NCBI GenBank assembly: GCA_959600065.1
Contig: CAUGKZ010000076.1
Span: 1-7,520, forward strand
Source: an uncultured Kroppenstedtia sp.
GTDB taxonomy: Bacteria > Bacillota > Bacilli > Thermoactinomycetales > DSM-45169
DNA length: 7,520 bases
Direction: 5' to 3'
Below are positions 1 through 6,486 of this stretch, piece by piece (the first letter of the stretch is position 1; every line of letters starts with the position of its first letter). The position numbers and the translations under genes are program-made. The notes below the pieces were generated by a model. The model had not been told where the DNA came from and ran no database searches. It saw nothing but the letters and a program-made list of their open reading frames with translations.

Positions 1-834
1 TTTCCCGGTGGAGGATTTCACCAGTTCCAGAGAAACCCAGTAATCCGCCTCGGGTAGATCGCGACCCATCCCCTGGCTTTTATGTAGCTTTCGCGATTCT
101 TCCCCGAGTTGGGGATAGGTGAGGCCATAGACGGGATCTTGCTTTCCGATGTTGAAACGGAGGGTTTCCTGATCTGGGGTTCCCCGCAAATACAGTTTTT
201 TGATCTGCCAGGGATGGAGCCCTTGTTTCCGATGCTGGGGAAATACCTTTGGGTTGGCTGCATCGGCAAAAGCTTTGAGACTGAGCTGGGAGATTGCTCG
301 GTGATGTCCATGTTCACTGGGGACGTCGCGAAAGGAAGGTAGCAAAATATCCGGCCGCTGTTCCCGGATGCGCCGGATCAACCGTTCATAGACCACCTCT
401 TCCCCCCACCGATCCAGGGTTTCTGCCGGAGACTTGGAAAAACCGAAATCATAGATAGGGTCATCTATCTGTTCACTGAGCAGAAACAGATCGGTGCCCA
501 GCAGATGGGCCGCTTCCTGCAGTTCACGGGAGCGAATGATGCCCAACCCGTTGTCCAGTTCAGCGCCGATCTCATTTTGTCCCCCTTCTCCCCGATTGGC
601 CAACAGGCTGGAGGTGCGTACCCCCTGGCCGAGGGAGAGCCAAGCGAGCAACGCGCTGAATTCATCATCGGGATGAGCCCCGGTGTTCATAAAACTGACG
701 ATTTTGTCCAAAGGACGGAGCACTTTCCAGAGTTCGGGATCCTGTTTTTTAGACGCCTGTGCTGGAAGAGTGGGAACCAGCAGACTGACTGCCAACAGCA
801 GGGTGAGTAGCAAGGAAATTTTTTTTCGGTACAT
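1..834 (-). CDS. Exported PIG-L/LmbE-family zinc deacetylase (partial, 3' end outside window)
   Basis: The frame is open from an ATG at 834-832 to the left edge (278 codons, no stop), so this is the N-terminal part of a longer gene. A GGGAGGT Shine-Dalgarno at 840-846 lies 5 nt before the ATG. Residues 1-27 form a Sec signal peptide (basic start YRKK, leucine-rich core, likely cleavage after AQA), so the enzyme should act outside the membrane. The PIG-L hallmarks are AHPDDE at residues 53-58 and HGHHRA at 175-180. By analogy with MshB/LmbE, H54, D57 and H178 would bind zinc. RGEGGQNEIG (81-90) and the YDFGFSK stretch (128-134) are typical of a long secreted PIG-L subgroup. The family removes acetyl groups from N-acetylglucosamine-type substrates; the substrate here is unknown. 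HGHH in place of the commoner HPDH looks like a subfamily trait, not a defect. It is divergent from the transporter operon, so a functional link is uncertain. Confidence 0.92.
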   Translation of the reverse strand, partial: MYRKKISLLLTLLLAVSLLVPTLPAQASKKQDPELWKVLRPLDKIVSFMNTGAHPDDEFSALLAWLSLGQGVRTSSLLANRGEGGQNEIGAELDNGLGIIRSRELQEAAHLLGTDLFLLSEQIDDPIYDFGFSKSPAETLDRWGEEVVYERLIRRIREQRPDILLPSFRDVPSEHGHHRAISQLSLKAFADAANPKVFPQHRKQGLHPWQIKKLYLRGTPDQETLRFNIGKQDPVYGLTYPQLGEESRKLHKSQGMGRDLPEADYWVSLELVKSSTGK

Positions 835-839
835 GACGG

Positions 840-846
840 ACCTCCC
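840..846 (-). promoter_or_regulatory. Shine-Dalgarno of the PIG-L deacetylase gene
   Basis: GGGAGGT on the minus strand ends 5 nt before the ATG at 834. It supports that start. The signal peptide begins immediately at this codon. Confidence 0.8.
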
Positions 847-913
847 GGATTAAATTTGGATCAGGGTTGGAATCCGCTTCTTTCAGTATGCTTATCTCAG
901 ATTGTCCCCATAT

Positions 914-943
914 ATGACATACCGAGAGGGGAACTGGCATATT
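914..943 (+). promoter_or_regulatory. Weak candidate sigma-A promoter for the transporter operon
   Basis: ATGACA at 914-919 resembles the -35 consensus TTGACA (5 of 6). It is followed 18 nt later by CATATT at 938-943, a 4-of-6 match to TATAAT. Transcription from here would leave a leader of roughly 100 nt before the first gene. The -10 is poor, and the placement rests only on consensus likeness and the AT-rich context. Confidence 0.3.
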
Positions 944-1046
944 TTCATATTTCAGTGGATAACCATGTAGTGGAATGGGCCCACCTCCGGGGGTCGCGTT
1001 TTTCTCTCTGGAAACCGATCGAGACGTGGGTTGAACCCTTGGGATC

Positions 1047-1053
1047 AGGAGGG
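1047..1053 (+). promoter_or_regulatory. Shine-Dalgarno deciding the binding-protein start
   Basis: AGGAGGG directly abuts an ATG at 1054, leaving no spacer, which is unfavourable for initiation. The in-frame TTG at 1060 is 6 nt downstream, a normal spacing. The TTG is therefore preferred, in keeping with the other non-ATG starts in this operon. Confidence 0.7.
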
Positions 1054-1059
1054 ATGGGG

Positions 1060-2130
1060 TTGAAAGAAAAATGGAGATGGATCGGGGCGATGGTGCTGGC
1101 GGTGGGGGTGACCACGGGTTGCATGGCCTCTACCTCCGATGGGGACAGCACTGACAAGGACGGTTTGGAGAAAAAAGTGGTCATCTATTCTCCCCACGGA
1201 AAAGATATCTTACAAGATTTTGAGAAGCAGTTTGAAAAGGAGCATCCCCAGGTGGATGTGGAATGGCTGGACATCGGTTCCCAGGAAATTCTCGACCGGA
1301 TCCGTTCCGAGAAGGACAATCCCCAGGTAGACCTTTGGTGGGGGGCTCCCTCGGTGATGTTTGAACAGGCTCGGGAGGAGGGGTTGCTTCAGCCTTATCA
1401 ACCGGGCTATGCCGAATCGCTTCCCCAAGAGTTCCGAGCAACGGACTGGTCCTGGACGGGAACCAGCCAGACCCCGGAAGTGATTATGTATAACACCCGG
1501 GAGATCCCCAAGGGAGAAGTCCCTCAAGATTGGGATGATCTCCTGGATCCCAAATGGAAAGACCGAATCATCATCCGCTATCCCCTGGCCTCAGGAACCA
1601 TGCGAACCCTCTACTCCGCCATGATCTACCGGGATTACAAAGAAACGAAAAGTCCGGAGTCAGGGTTTGAATGGTTGAAAAAGTTGGATGCCAATACCAA
1701 GGAATACTCCGCCAATCCGGAGATCATGTACAGCAAGGTGGCTCGAGGAGAGGGAGCGCTCACGATTTGGAATATGCCGGATACCGTCATGCTGAAAGAG
1801 ACCAAGAATTATCCCTTTGACTTCGTGATTCCCGAGAGCGGCACTCCGGTCCTGACTGAGGGAATCGCCTTGGTTAAGGGAGGCCAACACCCCCAAGCGG
1901 CGAAAGCTTTCTATGAGTTCGTCAACTCTAAATCAGCGATGAAGCACCTTGCGAAAACCTACTACCGCATCCCCACCCGAAAGGATATTCAGGATTTGCC
2001 CGCCTGGATCGAAAAAACCCGCATTCAATCGATGGATCTGGACTGGAAACTCCTGCGGGAAAAGGAGAACGAATGGATGGAACACTGGGATCAAAAGATC
2101 AAAAGCGGAGCCAAACAAAGAGAGGAATAG
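1060..2130 (+). CDS. ABC transporter solute-binding lipoprotein (FbpA-like type 2 periplasmic-binding fold)
   Basis: This is the extracytoplasmic receptor of the importer encoded downstream, about 356 aa from TTG 1060 (358 aa if ATG 1054 is used). Residues 1-20 form a lipoprotein signal peptide (MKEKWRW, then a hydrophobic core) ending in a TTGC lipobox, so C21 would be lipidated and the protein anchored on the outer face of the membrane. The mature protein starts with the usual first beta strand (KKVVIYSPHG). It has DLWWGAPSVMF and SGTMRT, a ligand-loop-like segment, then a GTPVLTEGIALVKGG stretch and a FYEFVNS helix, all typical of the Fe3+/spermidine/aminoethylphosphonate-type binding proteins. 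Where ferric FbpA proteins carry adjacent tyrosines after a GE-rich segment, this protein has IWNMPD (W237, N238). Ferric-ion binding of the FbpA type is therefore unlikely, and an organic anion or chelate is plausible. It is the first gene of the operon, 24 nt before the ATPase gene. Confidence 0.9.
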   Translation: MKEKWRWIGAMVLAVGVTTGCMASTSDGDSTDKDGLEKKVVIYSPHGKDILQDFEKQFEKEHPQVDVEWLDIGSQEILDRIRSEKDNPQVDLWWGAPSVMFEQAREEGLLQPYQPGYAESLPQEFRATDWSWTGTSQTPEVIMYNTREIPKGEVPQDWDDLLDPKWKDRIIIRYPLASGTMRTLYSAMIYRDYKETKSPESGFEWLKKLDANTKEYSANPEIMYSKVARGEGALTIWNMPDTVMLKETKNYPFDFVIPESGTPVLTEGIALVKGGQHPQAAKAFYEFVNSKSAMKHLAKTYYRIPTRKDIQDLPAWIEKTRIQSMDLDWKLLREKENEWMEHWDQKIKSGAKQREE

Positions 2131-2138
2131 TTCCGATA

Positions 2139-2147
2139 GGGAGGGGG
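2139..2147 (+). promoter_or_regulatory. Shine-Dalgarno of the ABC ATPase gene
   Basis: The purine-rich GGGAGGGGG ends 7 nt before TTG 2155. There is no in-frame ATG nearby that would keep the conserved N-terminal beta strand (VELKGVCKKFG) intact, so the TTG start is well supported. Confidence 0.75.
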
Positions 2148-2154
2148 ATCGCTG

Positions 2155-3249
2155 TTGAGTCAGGTGGAGCTCAAAGGGGTATGCAAAAAATTTGGTTCCG
2201 TGGTAGGGGTGGAAGAGCTAGATCTCACCATCCGGAAGGGGGAATTTTTCACCTTTCTCGGTCCCAGCGGTTGCGGAAAAACGACCACCCTGCGGATGAT
2301 CGCCGGTTTCTATGCTCCATCCCAGGGACGCATCCACTTGGATGGCAAGGATGTGACCGAAGTTCCCCCTCAAAAGCGGGGCACGGGGATGGTATTTCAA
2401 AATTACGCACTCTTCCCGCATATGACCGTCTTTGAAAACGTAGCCTTCGGACTCCAGGTGCGCAAAATTTCCAAACCGGAACGGAAGGAGCGGGTGGAGC
2501 AGGCTCTGGACTTGGTTCGTTTGGGAGGGCTGGGTGATCGGCAGATCGCCCAGTTGAGTGGGGGTCAGCAGCAACGGGTTGCCCTCGCCCGGGCCCTGGT
2601 GATCCGACCTCGGATTCTGCTCTTGGATGAACCCCTGTCCAATCTGGACGCCCGCCTGCGGGATGAGATGCGCTCGGAGATTCTCTCCCTGCAACGTTCT
2701 CTGGGGATCACCACGATCTACGTGACCCACGATCAGGTGGAAGCCTTGTCCATGAGTGACCGGATCGCCGTTTTCCAGCAAGGGTCCTGTCGGCAGATAG
2801 GCACTCCGGAAGAGATCTACAATCGGCCGGAAGATGCTTTTGTCGCTTCCTTTATCGGGGAAACCAATCTGCTTCCTGCCACTGTGGAAGCGGTGAATGC
2901 AGAAGAGATCCAGGTGCGAAGCCTGGGACGCCGTTTTCGAGTGGAGCCCAGGGCGAAGGAGAAGGCGACTTTTGCTCCAGGGGATCAGGTCTGTCTCAGT
3001 ATCCGTCCGGAAGGGGTAGAACTGGTAGCTGATCCGGGAGAAAACACCTTGTCTGCCACCCTGACACTGGTGCAGTTTATGGGATCTTCTTTTCATTGTA
3101 CGGCTCAGGTGGAAGCTGAAGCTTTTCTCCGTGCCCTCTTCGTCAACCGCCCGGATTTCACCGCTGACCTCCAGGCAGGGGAGCCGGTGGTATTTCGGTT
3201 GCCGGCGGATTGCATTCAGCTGCTCCCCGGAGGTGGTGAGTGTGCTTGA
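2155..3249 (+). CDS. ABC transporter ATP-binding protein (Fe3+/spermidine/AEP-type, with TOBE domain)
   Basis: This cytoplasmic ATPase subunit of 364 aa powers the importer formed with the adjacent permease and binding protein. All nucleotide-binding motifs are intact: Walker A GPSGCGKTT (36-44), Q-loop Q82 in FQNYALFPHMTV, signature LSGGQQQR (134-141), Walker B ILLLDEP (154-160), D-loop SNLD (162-165) and switch histidine H192 in VTHDQ. The C-terminal part, from about residue 235, is the regulatory TOBE/OB-fold extension seen in PotA, FbpC and MalK relatives. The family is clear, but these motifs do not reveal the substrate. The gene starts with TTG. Its 3' end carries the Shine-Dalgarno of the permease gene and overlaps that gene's start by 8 nt, suggesting translational coupling and fixed stoichiometry. 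Confidence 0.96.
   Translation: MSQVELKGVCKKFGSVVGVEELDLTIRKGEFFTFLGPSGCGKTTTLRMIAGFYAPSQGRIHLDGKDVTEVPPQKRGTGMVFQNYALFPHMTVFENVAFGLQVRKISKPERKERVEQALDLVRLGGLGDRQIAQLSGGQQQRVALARALVIRPRILLLDEPLSNLDARLRDEMRSEILSLQRSLGITTIYVTHDQVEALSMSDRIAVFQQGSCRQIGTPEEIYNRPEDAFVASFIGETNLLPATVEAVNAEEIQVRSLGRRFRVEPRAKEKATFAPGDQVCLSIRPEGVELVADPGENTLSATLTLVQFMGSSFHCTAQVEAEAFLRALFVNRPDFTADLQAGEPVVFRLPADCIQLLPGGGECA
3229..3234 (+). promoter_or_regulatory. Shine-Dalgarno of the permease gene, inside the ATPase gene
   Basis: GGAGGT ends 7 nt before GTG 3242. Two other in-frame GTGs at 3233 and 3236 overlap or abut this site and are therefore poorer starts. This fixes the permease start at 3242. Confidence 0.8.
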
Positions 3250-4948
3250 GTGGATCCGGAGGCGACTCGGATCGGAGCGAATGCTCACATGGGCACTTTT
3301 GTTGCCGGTGCTGGCGGTTCTCTTGGCTTATGTGCTGTATCCCAGTTATCGGACCCTGGCGGAGAGTGTGTGGGTGGAAGGCGCGTTTTCCCTGGAAAAT
3401 TACCGGGCCTTCTTCAGTCCGGAAAGCTTGTCCAATTTGGAGGCCTTGTGGAACAGTGTCTATATCTCCCTGTTGAGCGTGCTGTTCAGCGCCCTGATCG
3501 GTGTTCCCTTGGCGCTGATTTTCAACCGGTACGACTTTCCTGGACGTCGTCTGTTCGCATCGGCGGCGATTTTGCCAATGGTGTTGCCCTCCCTGGTCGG
3601 GGTGATGGCCTTTATGTTTCTATATGGAGAGTCGGGTCTGGTGACCCGTTTCTTGCAAGAACTCTTCGGTTTGCAAGAGCCACCCTTTCAGCTGCGAGGG
3701 GTGGCAGGTATTCTGTTGGTTCACGCCTACACCATGTATGTTTATTTCTATATGACGGTCTCCTCTGCTATCCGGGGAATCCATCCCGCCCTGGAAGAAG
3801 CCGCAGCCAACCTGGGGGCCGGTCCTTGGAGAAGGTTTCGAAGTGTGATCTTGCCCTTGCTGACTCCGGCATTGGTAGCGGCCTCTCTCTTGGTCTTTAT
3901 GACTTCCATGGCCTCCTTTTCTGCTCCTTTTTTGCTCGCCGGCGGGTTTCGCGTCCTCAGTCTGCAGATCTACTTTTCCAAGATCAATGGCAATCTGGAT
4001 ATGGCCGCTGCCCAGTCGGTGATCTTGTCTGTCATCTCCATCTCCTTTCTGTTGTTTATGCGTTGGTACCAAGGACGGCGGGATTATCGGATGTTGGAAA
4101 AAGGAGTGAGTCACCATCGGCGGGAGGTTCGCAATCCCTGGGTAAAATGGCCGCTGGTGATTGCAGGGGTGCTGGGGGTGATCCTGCTCCTTCTTCCCCA
4201 TGTGACCCTGGTGATTCTCTCCCTGGTTCCAGAGGGTAGCTGGACCTGGCAGACCTATCCCACCCAGTTTAGTCTGGAAAACTATCGGTTATTGATGGAA
4301 GATCCCCGGATCTGGGAGCCTGTCCGCAACAGTCTATGGATGGCGACCTTGGCCACGGCAGGGAATTTACTGTTCGGTGTGTTAACTTCCTATGTACTGG
4401 TTAAACGGAAATTCAAGGGAAAAAACCTGCTGGATATTTTGGTAATGTTACCCTGGGCTTTGCCGGCTACTGTGGTGGCGATGAACCTGATCCTGGCCTT
4501 TAACGTACCCACTCCCTTCACTTGGGGTCGCATCCTGGTGGGTACCTTCTGGATTCTGCCTCTGGCCTACTTTGTACGGCATATCCCGCTGGTGGTTCGT
4601 TCCACCCATGCCGCTCTGGAGCAGTTGGATGACTCTCTGGAAGAGGCGGCTCGCAATCTAGGGGCCCGCTGGTTTACCGCCTTCCGCAGAGTGGTTTTGC
4701 CGGTAATCCTGCCGGGAATCTTGGCTGGGACTCTGCTCGCCTTTGTGACAGCAGTAGGGGAGTTTGTCTCATCGGTGATGCTCTATACCCTTGGGAACCG
4801 TCCCATCTCCATCGAAATCATGAATCAACTCCGGATGTTCAACCTGGGGCAGGCGTCGGCCTATGCAGTGTATCAGATACTCCTGATCGCAGGTGTCCTC
4901 TGGATTTCCCGGCGTTTTTTCGGAGTGAAGGCGGAGAATACGCTTTGA
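3242..4948 (+). CDS. ABC transporter permease, two permease domains fused in one chain (FbpB-like)
   Basis: This integral membrane channel of the importer is 568 aa from GTG 3242, about twice the length of a single permease domain. About twelve hydrophobic segments are visible, roughly six per half. A basic, hydrophilic linker lies near residues 279-302. Each half carries its own EAA-type coupling loop for the ATPase: EEAAANLGAGPWRRF (from about residue 185) and EEAARNLGARWFTAF (from about 466), each followed by a VILP/VVLP motif. Such internally duplicated permeases are typical of the ferric (FbpB), thiamine (ThiP) and some 2-aminoethylphosphonate importers. One chain can replace the usual permease pair, which agrees with the single permease gene here. 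The first 8 nt overlap the end of the ATPase gene. The gap to the lyase gene is 18 nt. An upstream ATG at 3131 in the same frame would add a non-membrane tail lying wholly inside the ATPase gene and is rejected. Confidence 0.94.
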   Translation: MLEWIRRRLGSERMLTWALLLPVLAVLLAYVLYPSYRTLAESVWVEGAFSLENYRAFFSPESLSNLEALWNSVYISLLSVLFSALIGVPLALIFNRYDFPGRRLFASAAILPMVLPSLVGVMAFMFLYGESGLVTRFLQELFGLQEPPFQLRGVAGILLVHAYTMYVYFYMTVSSAIRGIHPALEEAAANLGAGPWRRFRSVILPLLTPALVAASLLVFMTSMASFSAPFLLAGGFRVLSLQIYFSKINGNLDMAAAQSVILSVISISFLLFMRWYQGRRDYRMLEKGVSHHRREVRNPWVKWPLVIAGVLGVILLLLPHVTLVILSLVPEGSWTWQTYPTQFSLENYRLLMEDPRIWEPVRNSLWMATLATAGNLLFGVLTSYVLVKRKFKGKNLLDILVMLPWALPATVVAMNLILAFNVPTPFTWGRILVGTFWILPLAYFVRHIPLVVRSTHAALEQLDDSLEEAARNLGARWFTAFRRVVLPVILPGILAGTLLAFVTAVGEFVSSVMLYTLGNRPISIEIMNQLRMFNLGQASAYAVYQILLIAGVLWISRRFFGVKAENTL

Positions 4949-4951
4949 CGC

Positions 4952-4959
4952 AAAGGAGG
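4952..4959 (+). promoter_or_regulatory. Shine-Dalgarno of the lyase gene
   Basis: AAAGGAGG is a near-perfect Shine-Dalgarno that ends 7 nt before TTG 4967. It supports the TTG start and strong translation of the last gene of the operon. Confidence 0.85.
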
Positions 4960-4966
4960 GGCCAAA

Positions 4967-6478
4967 TTGGGAACCAGGGAAGAGATCCAGCAGCGAGATG
5001 GAACGGTCTTTCCCGGCAAGACTTATGTGGATTGCTTGTTGAAGCCGGTGTTTAACGATCAGAGGGACTATCTCTTCAAAGCCCAATTTCAGATTCACCG
5101 TGCCCATGTGCTGATGCTATGTGACCAGGGGATTTTGTCGGCACAGGAGGCGGGGGAGATTCTCCGGGGTGTGGAAATCTTGGCGGGGATGGATCCGTCC
5201 CATCTTCACTACGATCCTCGGTATGAGGACCTGTTTTTCATGGTGGAAGGTCTGCTGGGCGAAGAGATCGGGGAAGAAGCTGCGGGCAATATGCATATCG
5301 CCCGCAGCCGCAATGACATGGGAGTGGCTATGTATCGGCTGGTGTTGCGGGAACAACTGTTGGAAGTGATCTGGAGGGTGCAGAGGTTACGGGAAGCTCT
5401 GCTGGAGGTGGGGGGAGAACACCTGGAGACGGTGATGCCCGCCTACACCCATACCCAACCCGCCCAACCCACTACCTTGGGCCATTATTTGCTCGCAGTT
5501 CATGATGTGACGGAACGAGACACCCGCCGGTTGTGGTCCGCTTATCAGACGGTCAACCGCAGTCCCCTGGGAGCGGCAGCACTCACCACCACCGGATTCA
5601 AGATCAGCCGGGAGTCGGTGCAGGCGTTTCTGGGTTTTGAAGAGCTGGTGGAAAACTCCTATGATGCCATCGCTGGAGCGGATGATCTGTTGGAAACCGC
5701 GACGGCTCTGATCCTGCTCATGACGGATGCAGGGCGTTGGATCCAGGAGTTGCTCCAATTCTGTACCCAGGAATTTAACTTTCTGCAGGTGGCGGATCCC
5801 TATGTCCAAATCAGCAGCATCATGCCTCAGAAACGAAATCCGGTCTCCGTGGAGCATTCCCGCTCTCTCGCCAGCAGTGCTATTGCTGATGCCCAGGCGG
5901 TTTGCACAATGATTCACAATACCCCTTTTGGGGATATCGTCGATACAGAAGATGATTTGCAGCCCCATCTATATCGGGCTATCGACAAGAGCAATCGGGT
6001 GCTGAAGCTGATGACTGCTGTCATCAGCACCATGGAAGTGAATCAGGAAGAGATGAGACGTCGTGCCGGGGAAGGATGGATTACCGTCACTGAATTGGCC
6101 GACACTTGGGTTCGGGAAGGGGGACTCCCTTTCCGTAGGGCGCACCAGATCGCTTTCCAGGTGGCTCATCGTGCCATCCGAGAACAGAGGCATCGGATCG
6201 AACCGGAGTGGTTACGGGAGGCAGTGGAAGAGAGGATCGGCAAGAAAATTCCCTTCCCAGAGGAGAAATGGGCGGAGATCTGTGACCCACGATATTTTAT
6301 CGAGGTCCGCCAGTGCCGAGGAGGCCCTCACCCTCGAGAAACTCGGCGAATGTTGAAGAATCGGCAAGAGCGGTTAGATGCCGACCGGCAGGAGTGGGAA
6401 CGGCGGAGGGAGGTCCTTCGCGGAGCGGAGGATCACTTGCAAGCCCGTGTTCAACAGCTGCTCTCTCAAAGTAGGTGA
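4967..6478 (+). CDS. Argininosuccinate-lyase-family (ArgH-like) C-N lyase, probably not a housekeeping ArgH
   Basis: This cytoplasmic lyase of 503 aa belongs to the fumarase/aspartase superfamily, whose ASL branch splits N-succinyl compounds to fumarate plus an amine. The three conserved regions are present: ARSRND (112-117), YTHTQPAQP (160-168, with T161 and H162 at the ASL active-site positions) and SSIMPQKRNP (283-292, with the catalytic-serine loop and K289). PLGAAAL and LPFRRAH also match ArgH. Differences from typical ArgH are I282 where a glycine normally precedes the SS loop, NSYDAIAGADD where ArgH usually has NSxDAVSDRD, and about 40 extra residues. The C-terminus is a charged, probably helical or coiled-coil tail (about 455-503). 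HNTPFGDIVDTEDD (about 320-333) is another distinctive stretch. The gene starts 18 nt after the permease gene and ends the operon. It probably processes the imported solute, perhaps like EDDS lyase of Chelativorans, also an ASL-family enzyme. A genuine arginine-pathway role cannot be excluded. Confidence 0.9.
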   Translation: MGTREEIQQRDGTVFPGKTYVDCLLKPVFNDQRDYLFKAQFQIHRAHVLMLCDQGILSAQEAGEILRGVEILAGMDPSHLHYDPRYEDLFFMVEGLLGEEIGEEAAGNMHIARSRNDMGVAMYRLVLREQLLEVIWRVQRLREALLEVGGEHLETVMPAYTHTQPAQPTTLGHYLLAVHDVTERDTRRLWSAYQTVNRSPLGAAALTTTGFKISRESVQAFLGFEELVENSYDAIAGADDLLETATALILLMTDAGRWIQELLQFCTQEFNFLQVADPYVQISSIMPQKRNPVSVEHSRSLASSAIADAQAVCTMIHNTPFGDIVDTEDDLQPHLYRAIDKSNRVLKLMTAVISTMEVNQEEMRRRAGEGWITVTELADTWVREGGLPFRRAHQIAFQVAHRAIREQRHRIEPEWLREAVEERIGKKIPFPEEKWAEICDPRYFIEVRQCRGGPHPRETRRMLKNRQERLDADRQEWERRREVLRGAEDHLQARVQQLLSQSR

Positions 6479-6486
6479 AATTCTGT

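Larger units (their letters stand above)
835..1059. other. Divergent intergenic and leader region
   Basis: This stretch separates the minus-strand deacetylase gene from the plus-strand transporter operon, so both units must be initiated in or near it. AT-rich sequence lies around 908-953, including the palindrome CATATATG (909-916) and a tandem repeat CATATTTT/CATATTTC (938-953). The downstream half, 977-1053, is GC-rich. It holds a perfect inverted repeat GGGTTGAACCC (1028-1038), a CCCAC/GTGGG pair (980-984 with 1026-1030), and a CCTCC (984-988) complementary to the GGAGG of the downstream Shine-Dalgarno. No tRNA, T-box, SAM or other riboswitch consensus could be recognised. No convincing promoter was found for the minus-strand gene. 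Confidence 0.6.

Noticed and set aside
18..317. Minus-strand open frame of 99 codons within the deacetylase region
   Set aside because: The adjacent frame is open across the whole 1-834 region and carries AHPDDE and HGHH, so this one is out of frame.
977..1010. Superficial likeness to a T-box (GGGGGTCGCG near 988-998)
   Set aside because: The AGGGTGGNACCGCG antiterminator core is absent, and no terminator follows before the gene.
856..1059. Upstream in-frame extension of the binding-protein gene from ATG 856
   Set aside because: It would put about 66 residues before an intact lipoprotein signal peptide. A strong Shine-Dalgarno and the lipobox support a start at 1054-1060.
3131..3241. ATG 3131 as the permease start
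   Set aside because: It lies deep inside the ATPase gene and adds a hydrophilic tail. GTG 3242 has a well-spaced GGAGGT and starts just before the first membrane helix.
2218..3288. Long antisense open frame (about 356 codons) opposite the ABC ATPase gene
   Set aside because: It is a shadow of a confidently coding gene in the other strand. Its translation has no recognisable motif and it has no ribosome site of note.
3250..4239. Long plus-strand open frame (about 329 codons) in another frame inside the permease gene
   Set aside because: The permease frame carries two EAA loops and membrane helices. The alternative translation is low-complexity and G/S/R-rich, as expected of an out-of-frame reading.
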